Positions 56,683 to 64,000 of a stretch of DNA of 64,000 nt are shown piece by piece. The first letter of the stretch is position 1; each line of letters begins with the position of its first letter. The DNA lies in contig JAGTJM010000036.1 of the NCBI GenBank assembly GCA_020747015.1, positions 186,001-250,000 on the forward strand, written 5' to 3'. The DNA comes from Pyrenochaeta sp. MPI-SDFR-AT-0127 (taxonomy: Eukaryota > Ascomycota > Dothideomycetes > Pleosporales > Cucurbitariaceae). The position numbers were made by a program, and so were the translations under genes. Under the pieces are notes generated by a model, which did not search any database, was not told where the DNA came from, and worked only from the letters and a program-made list of their open reading frames with translations.

Positions 56683-58579
56683 GACTGAAAATTCGTCTCG
56701 TAGGCGAACTGCTTCTTAGTGAAGTGAACTCCACGTTAGTGCCTCATCAAATCAGCTTCCAGCTTCAAATATCCTCAAAGAACTAATTTTATCTAGAATC
56801 TCTTCTGCCGAGCTTCCTTTCTTATTGCTGAAGATCCTGCGTTCGACTCCTACGTTTCGCTTCCTCGGCAAGCATGATCCACTCATCGCTCAGTGTCAAA
56901 AGTCCAGCGTCAACAAAGCTTTATAGAGATATCTCTCCACAAACCAGGTTCCTCATTATACTGTGTTCCGGGCTGTTATTCGGTGATGGTGATACTGCTA
57001 CAAGAATGATAGTTAGCGATACAATAACGGTGGAATACAAGAAATGCGACAAAATCTCACATGGATCTATACAACTTGTTGATGTAATTTTTCGGGGTAG
57101 ACAGTATGTACACATGCTTCAAATGGTTCTAGAGCAAATAAGTAGTAGCTCTAGCTAACGAAAGCTAGTGTAGGAAATATTTTGTCCGCTTACAATCGTG
57201 GTGGCATCTTTGTTCATTAGGAAACGCGGGCCGAGTAACGTTCACTTCTTCGAACCCATTGATTTGGGGGACGATAAAGCACGAAACTTATTGATGTGAT
57301 TCCGTTGCTTTGCAGTCTCCAACTAGATATGATCGAATGAGCATCGCGGCTACCCTAGCGTGCAATCAAGATCTACAAGTGATAGGGTGTTGGAGAGTAA
57401 ATCTGGTTGATACGCAGTTTAAGGCATAGAATAGCGCTTCTGGCCTTTTGCGATCATCGGTCAGATGAGGTTAACTAATGCCACCCATGAAACGCAGCAG
57501 GTGATGATTTACGCGACAGTCTACTTTAAGAGAATCCATAAAACGAGAAATCTTGAGTCATCTTTCAAAGTTAGCTTGAAGTGCTGAGTTCCAATTTCAT
57601 ACCAATCTTCACTTAGTTCTCTTAAAATCCAAACGGCGAATGGCAAATGATGTGAATTTTATAGAGTCGATTTACGCTGGTATTTCGCGCAGTGGGAATC
57701 TCAAAGCTTGGTAAACACTGCCAAGATTTGGGTTTGCAGGCCGTCTAAATCATCCTGTTCGTAGATTATCTTGTTCGTATCTGGGCTTCTAATGATCCGT
57801 CGCTACCTAGGTGTTGGTATATCCTTTCGAAACTTTCAGGAGCTCAAACCGGAAACACTTTTTCAGACTCTCACAAGATTAGAGTAACCTGATGACGCTT
57901 ACTATACTGAATCCAGCCGTGATAGTAATTTACACGTACACAAGTTGTGCATCTCGAAGAAAACAATGCCAATATTTGCATTCTTTCCTGTTAGATTCCT
58001 GTGAGAATCGTTCACAATTCCGTGTGTAGGAGGGTAGGATATGAACTGTATCGCAATTCGTGTTCGACGTCGACGTTAATAGGGCGAACTGAAAAGAAAA
58101 GAACAGTTTATCAACCTCTATCTTTGTGCTGACCGCTCGTATTTCGACACTACCCTAAGACGACATATTAGCACTAAAGATGAGGATGAATCTTCTAGAA
58201 GTGATAGAGGAATGTCGTTATCTCCTTTACTGAAGACCATGTTTCCTGAATCTACATATTGTGATAAGTAACCCCAATCACCATGAGAAGTGTGACAACA
58301 GTAGACTATTCCGACGATGATTGCGACCAAAGGTGTAAAATGAGCGTTTTCAGTTTCTAACATTCACGCAGCTCATGCCTGTACAGTGCAGTGCACGAGC
58401 TAGATGCAAAAATCCCTATTTCGAGTAATTAAAACTATATAGCATCGTAATTAATGAGAAGCAAAACCTTACTTTGGTGATCATATGTATTCATCTACTT
58501 GCTCTGCACTTGGTACCAAACAATCGCCATCAGCGAAACGATGCCTCTACCCCATATCCTCATTGCCTTTCCCTCGCAG

Positions 58580-58793
58580 CCAAGGCCCCAATGCTCTGTA
58601 GCGAGAAGGAAAACTCTGGGACAAAGAATTGAAAAAATACGGGAAAAGAATTGGTTGGTATGCCGCAACTCTACCCAAAACTGGGGTTCTCACGCAAGAA
58701 GTCGTTCCCACAATGACGACTACAACTGCAACTGCGACCAACACACTCCAGCCCGATCAAGCGGTGTGTGCTGCGAAAGCTATACAAGATTAA
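58580..58793 (+). pseudogene. Single-exon coding relic of unknown family
   Basis: A pyrimidine-rich acceptor (ending CTCGCAG at 58579) leads into a frame reading GPNAL, a TAG at 58599-58601, then REGKLWDKELKKYGKRIGWY, AATLPKTGVLTQEVVPTMTT and a Thr/Ala-rich end before TAA at 58791. The protein-like text and splice signal suggest the remains of a gene whose other exons are gone. I recognise no family. Confidence 0.3.
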
Positions 58794-60391
58794 GGTTTGA
58801 AACTGGATTGCTCTCGCCTTGCATAGCTTCAGGATCATCTGTACGTGGACAAGCTCACCACTGTTGCGCTATTGGGTAGTAATGGCCGATAAGGTTTCTA
58901 TGCTCTGCAAGTCTTGTGTTCCACTGCGCACGCCCTGGGTTGAAACGACTTTGTCTACATGACAGCACCGAAGCAGACAATCTAACATCCGTGTTTGCGG
59001 ATACTTTTCGGCTAGTATGGGGTTCTAGAGGCTTTGTAACCTTTGCATTTAGTCAGACGTTCACTACTTGCTCGAGTCAGCAGTTCGCATCAAGATTTGA
59101 CTAGCGGTCAAATCTGCGCTGTGGCGGTTTGCCTCGCCAGAGATGCCTTCAACGATGCACGAGGCTACTTTTCTTCTGCTGCATTTCTACACTTAACAGG
59201 CACTGGTACTACACTTTGATGCGGGCGATAGGAGGGAGTGGACCCATGAGGCTTACAATCATGACGTAGTTTTGCAGCCCATGCTTTGCAAATGGAGGGT
59301 ATTTGATGATTTCGAGTTTTTTTGGGAATGAACTGGCTCGGATGTGGTGCTGTAAGAGGATCAAGGGGTAGCTATTTACAATTTGCCAATGAGGCGTGAA
59401 GTAAGTTTGCGTGATGGAGTAGTAGCCTCACTCTGCACTGGTTCTGGCTTGAGACGAGCAATTGCCAATGATGCAATTTTGGTCCACCTGTGGATTGTGG
59501 TGATTGTTGGACTATACTGTTGGTGTTTACGTTTCCCAAGACCAGGTCGAGTGGAGAGAATCTCGATCAGGGAAGGGCGAATTCAAGATGCAATTTAAGA
59601 ATGCGATGAGAAATTTGACAATTACCGGTCGTCGATAAGCAGAATTTAAATTAGTTCCACAGTGTTGGACAGGCGCCTGGGGACTGGTAGCTGGGACGGC
59701 GTGGAATGCAAGGACAAGCAGGTCAGGGGTGTGTCAACAAGCCACAGCTGGAAGATCAAAGAATAGTTGATGGCGTCGAAGCAGCGCACTAGCTGGTAGT
59801 GTCTCTGGTAGTGCGGGGCGAGTTGATCTCCAGCCAAGGGATTATACGAGGCGGGCGTGGAGAAGCGGTCGACTTTGAGGTCCTTTTTTAAATTGTGGAT
59901 AGCGTAGAGATTGAATGTGGGGCTATCGGGTGCCTTCAAAAAGGACTAACATGGAAGTGGAGGGCCAGGCAGACGATGGAGAGTGTACCAACACTGTCAT
60001 GACATGGAGACAGGTCGGGTAAAGGGGGTGTTGACAGCCGAGCAGGGCAGGAGAAGCGAGGCTTCTGTTTGGCTGTCAGGCGGGTCTCAAGTCAAGATGA
60101 CGTTCCAAGTTTGTGTTTCATCGGTTGCGGAGAATAAGAGGCGAAGGCATGACGATGATCGACTGCCGAGCCGCAGCGCCAAACAAGCCAATGTGACCAA
60201 GTCGATGAAGCTGAGCAGAGTACCGATATGCCATGTCGAGGGAATTGCTTGAGCGGGTGCACAGCGAATAGAAAAGGACCGCGCCGGCTCCCCTTTCACG
60301 TGGAGATCGCTCAAAGGAGCCAGGAACAGGCTAGCGTGAGAGGCCGTGGTGCGGCCAATTGTGGTGTCTTGTCAGGTGTTTCAGAATCACA

Positions 60392-60440
60392 GGGGGGGGA
60401 GAGGCGCCGGGGGGGAGGGAGAGGGTGAGAGGGTGAGGGA
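60392..60440 (+). repeat. G-rich polypurine tract, possible G-quadruplex
   Basis: Runs of eight and seven G plus several GGG blocks occur within about 50 bp of nearly pure purine. The tract lies about 500 bp upstream of the SH3 gene start. Four or more G-runs with short spacers could fold as a quadruplex. A CCACCACCACC run follows at about 60.50 kb. Confidence 0.5.
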
Positions 60441-60916
60441 TACGTGACCAAGGAACCCCAAAATAATTCACAGCCCTGAGCAGCAACCTCACACCACACC
60501 CACCACCACCACCAGCACTACCATCGCACACTGCACGCCTGCCTGCCTCGGTACTTCACTCTTCGCCGCCCATCTCGTCCCTCTCCCTCCCCCTCGTCCT
60601 CCTCTGGCTGCGCGACGGCGTCCTGCATGCCCTTGAAACGACGGCGAACCTACTCCGCACGGCCAAAGAAAGGTGCGCCAGCCGCTCCTTTCTCGACAAC
60701 CCGTCCACAACCTCCCTCCACCACCCTCCACCACCATATGCACTGCTGAAGTCCCCCGCTGGCCGACCAACGCTCCTTTTCAGCTCTCGTCGCCTCCCTC
60801 GTCGCCGCGAATTGCGCCGGTTGTCCCTCGCATCGATTGCGCCTCACTTTGCTTGGCAACCACCAACCCCCAAAACCATTGCAGCATCCTGAATGCACGC
60901 CTGGACATGAGCTAGG

Positions 60917-63900
60917 ATGACGCGCCCACAGATAATCAGAGCAGGTACGCTTGGGACTGCGGACGGCGCAATTGCCTTTGCTCTGGCTGACATGCGCCCA
61001 CAGACACGCTTGACTTGCAGGACAAATCATCGCCCACCGCCCAGGACCACTCCCTCCAGCCCCAGCACCCCGCGCCCCTCGGCATTGGCCCTGCTGCACC
61101 CCACCAGCAGGCTGCCATTCGACACGTAGAGGAGGAGCGATCGTCAGAGGAGGCGCGACTCCAGAATGCCTGGGGCAATGCTGGAGCCGCCCTGCGCGAG
61201 GACCCAGGCTCCGATGACGAGCGCACCGTCGTGAACCACGCCCACGTCCAGAATGGCCTGCAGCAGGACGAGCAGGCCATCAGGCTGAATGGCGGCATAT
61301 CGGGCGACGCCGACGACAGCGACATGCACGATGCCGACGCCGACGACGACTTGGATGACGACATGATGGACAAGATCTCGAGTTCGCCCTCGATAGACGA
61401 TGGTGGGTATTCTTCAGCTTCTTATCCCGCGGCCTGGCCGGCAAGGCGAGACTCCCTGACTCCACAGTCTTCGCCCATGCTCTCGACCGTCGCTTCTTCT
61501 TCCCCATTCACCAATACACCTATTCATTTTCCCATCTCCTTTCCACTTTTACAGCAGATTTCACAGTCAACCAAGCATCATTCTGGTGAGTATCCATGGA
61601 CGAACCGAGCGGACATCGACACCGAGGCAGAGTTGGAGGTGAGACTGAGCCCAAGATCGAAGGCGCTGAAAGAGTTTGAGCGTCGGCTGCAGATGATACG
61701 GGAGGATTCAGTGGCATCATTACTATCAGAGTACGATGGGCAAGGACGAGTACTTGACTCGCCTGCGCAAAACGATTCTACAGCCAACGGCACCCCCGAA
61801 TCCACGTATACCGTCCGCCATGACGAAGACGAAGACGATTCCTGGACAACCGACAGTGACGCCGACTCCTGGGACCAACACCAAGACGATGATGCTTGCA
61901 ATGACGTTTCCTTCTCTGATGATCCAAGATTTATCGACTCGGGATGGGGAGGCGAATGCTTACAAGATACAGAGGACATTGACTTCGAATTCGTTTACGC
62001 CCTGCACACCTTTGTCGCGACCGTAGAAGGCCAGGCAAATGCCACAAAAGGTGACACAATGGTATTGTTAGACGACAGTAACAGCTATTGGTGGCTCGTC
62101 CGGGTTGTCAAGGACAGCAGTATTGGTAGGTACACGGTCTGGAGTGCGAGCTCTTGCTGACACCACACAGGCTACTTACCCGCAGAACACATTGAAACAC
62201 CCACAGAACGATTAGCACGTCTCAACAAGCACAGAAACATTGACCTTTCCGCGACAATGCTCGGTGATACCGCTGAGAAGTCGAAAAACCCTCTCAAGAA
62301 GGCTATGCGACGACGCAACGCAAAAACTGTCCAATTTGCGCCCCCCACTTACGTCGAAGCATCAGACTACGACTACTCGTCCGACGAGGGCGATGGCGAG
62401 CTTTTCGGCGGACCAGAACCGAAGCAAGCCCAACAACAACAGGTACAGCAACAACAAACCACACAAAATGCAGAGCCCGAACAAGACGACGGCTTGAAGG
62501 TGCAGCCGCTCAAGACAAACGGTGCCAAGAAGGACGCCAATGGCCAAGTAGAGAGCGACGCACGGAGCTCAAGTGATTCTACCGCCAAGAGAGAAGACGA
62601 TAAGCAAAGAGCGAGTGACGATTCTGTCGATCGACCGCTGGACCCCAAGATTACTCGCAATGGCACACTACGCAACACGGACTCATTTTTCAAAGACGAG
62701 AATACCGAGACTCGCAAGATTACCCTCACACCCAATTTGCTACGTGACGATTCAACGAATTCGACTGCTGCCTCCCGTGAGCGTGGCCCGAGTCTTGAAA
62801 GCTTAGAGAAGAATGGCTTTGCAGACAAGGTCAAGGACAAGAAAGAGAAGAAGGAAAAGAAGTCTGGCATGCTTAGTGGACTGTTCAAGCGCAAAGACAA
62901 GAAAGCAAAGGGCATGCATGACTCCCAGGATAGCGATGTCGAGAGGACAGAAGATGTCGATCGGGCCTCGCCACAATCGAAACCGTCAGACGAGTTGGAA
63001 CAACGACCCTCAGGCGAGCAGACTGTCGCGACAGCACCGCAAAGGAATCCAAGCAAGGGTAAACTGCAAAAGAGCCAGCGCAGTCGAGATGATTCTCCGC
63101 AGAAGACAAAGGGTATCTTGAAGATGGATAGCCCAACAGAACCAGTTCACGTAGACGGCACATCGGATAAACCGACAGCACAGCAAGCCACCTCAACCAT
63201 GCGTCTAGTCTCACCAGAGCAGGAAAACTCATCAAGACCATCCACGGAAGAGCGAACGCTGTCTCCTGACAATCGTCCGGCGCAGACTAGCATGGGCTCA
63301 AACAATCCGTTTAGCAAGATGATGAAACCCCAGCAAACAAGCGAGCCAAAGCCAGAGAAGGTCAAGCAGTCAAAACAGCGTGTTCAGCTGGATGACTTTG
63401 ACTCGGATGAGAGCAGTGACCCTTTTGCCGACCCGGATGCCCAGACAAGATCCACTCAACCAGATCCCGCAGAAGCTACAGGACGACTGTCAGAATCGCC
63501 GGTCCACGTCTCTGTTGCGGATGGACAACCATCAGTCAAGACGAATTTGCAGGATCGGGACAAGGAGTCGGACTCTCAGCAGCTTCCTGGTCTTACCACC
63601 GACAACTCAAGTCAGGAGACAACTTCGCCCGTTTCCACACCATCACCAGACGACAGCCCTATGAAGACCATTCCCGAAAACTCTACTCTATCCATCTCTA
63701 GAACCGGCAAAACCCCTTCACCGACAAGTCTCGCACCCAACGGAATTGTTATTCCTCCACCATCTCGTCCCGCGCCAGTTCCCGGCAAGACTGATGCTGA
63801 ACGCGGCATCTCGCCACCCAACTCATCAGACAGCACAATACTGCCCGCTTGGTCGGACGCCAGTCTCCGCGCGTACCTAGACGATGGGAGTGATGTGAGA

Positions 63901-64000
63901 GACATGCTGTTGATGATCAACGACGTAACAGGTGTTGTTCCCGTCAGCCGCGACCACCCGTTCATGAAGAACCTTTTCGTCGAAGAGACCAAGACTGTCC
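60917..64000 (+). CDS. Tea4/Bud14-like SH3 polarity protein (partial, runs off the window)
   Basis: Exons 60917-60944, 61004-62125 and 62171 onward join in phase. About 993 codons are present and the 3' end lies beyond 64000. A short start (MTRPQIIRADTLDLQ) leads into a Gln/Asp-rich region with an acidic block (DDSDMHDADADDDLDDDMMD). The SH3 domain lies at about residues 335-400: FEFVYALHTFVATVEGQANA, GDTMVLLDDSNSYWWLVRVV, then GYLPAEHIETPTERLARLNK, with the last intron splitting the SH3. Long charged and Ser-rich disordered regions follow (KDKKEKKEKKSGMLSGLFKR), and near the edge WSDASLRAYLDDGSDVRDML begins a conserved C-terminal domain. Tea4/Wsh3 and Bud14 link microtubule-end factors, formins and PP1 phosphatase at growth sites. 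That role is inferred from family layout. Confidence 0.85.

Larger units (their letters stand above)
56683..60916. other. 4.2-kb region without an intact gene
   Basis: 56.7-58.5 kb is AT-rich and empty. A coding relic lies at 58.58-58.79 kb. From 60.0 kb GC content climbs and the sequence becomes promoter and long leader of the SH3 gene, with strand-asymmetric purine and pyrimidine runs. Frames in that leader are open on both strands and are not supported as genes. Confidence 0.4.

Noticed and set aside
56806..56871. Seven-base inverted repeat (TGCCGAG ... CTCGGCA) about 66 bp apart, resembling a tRNA acceptor stem
   Set aside because: The interior has no proper T-arm next to the 3' half and no D-arm or anticodon arm, so it is probably a chance hairpin.
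60489..61507. Gly/Arg-rich minus-strand frames upstream of and opposite the SH3 gene
   Set aside because: They are antisense to GC-rich leader and coding DNA, with low-complexity products and no start context.
1..64000. CRISPR arrays, bacterial operons, rRNA genes or integrated viral genes
   Set aside because: None are present. The window is spliced eukaryotic DNA, and the only mobile elements I can support are the hAT transposons.

Overview
The window looks like nuclear DNA of a filamentous ascomycete, most likely a Dothideomycete close to the Pleosporales. This is an inference from the gene set: AA9 lytic polysaccharide monooxygenases, a GH79 glucuronidase, a TmpL-like membrane protein and a Tea4/Bud14 SH3 protein. 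Introns are about 50 nt with GT...AG ends and CTNAC-like branch points. TA-rich, stop-riddled repeat remains resemble RIP. Exon coordinates given below were worked out by hand from frame, phase and splice signals.

Layout. At 0.4-5.1 kb lie two secreted plant-polymer enzymes (GH79 and AA9). At 6.6-13.1 kb a protein kinase gene has one intron blown up from about 50 nt to 5.4 kb by a hAT transposon, and that hAT is itself split by a second, intact-looking hAT. Both elements have inverted repeats and 8-bp target duplications. At 14.2-25.6 kb is a conserved housekeeping block: an OBAP/DUF1264 protein, a NOPCHAP1-like acidic protein, an eIF4E-family protein, prohibitin 1, and a three-finger C2H2 protein preceded in the same frame by an ORF that ends in a single TAG. 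At 27.4-33.4 kb are an OTT_1508-type deaminase and a seven-exon TmpL-like membrane protein.

From 33.4 to 42.4 kb the DNA is gene-poor. It holds one small four-helix membrane protein gene, a decayed gene (37.65-38.77 kb) and a TA-rich relic. From 42.4 to 48.2 kb is the most interesting locus: a large gene with a C-terminal CHAT caspase-like protease domain, divergently transcribed from a fungal gasdermin-like (RCD-1/HET-Q1 type) gene. By analogy with described fungal gasdermin-protease pairs, the protease would cleave and activate the pore-former in regulated cell death or allorecognition. A one-base frame change in the middle of the protease gene needs checking.

At 49.2-56.7 kb are a secreted amidohydrolase, a microsomal P450 and a second AA9 enzyme. 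After 4 kb of mostly empty sequence, the 5' part of a Tea4/Bud14-like polarity factor runs off the right edge.

The two AA9 enzymes and the GH79 enzyme would act outside the cell on plant cell wall polymers. The CHAT and gasdermin genes, and perhaps the deaminase, look like a conflict or cell-death repertoire. The rest is core cell biology.
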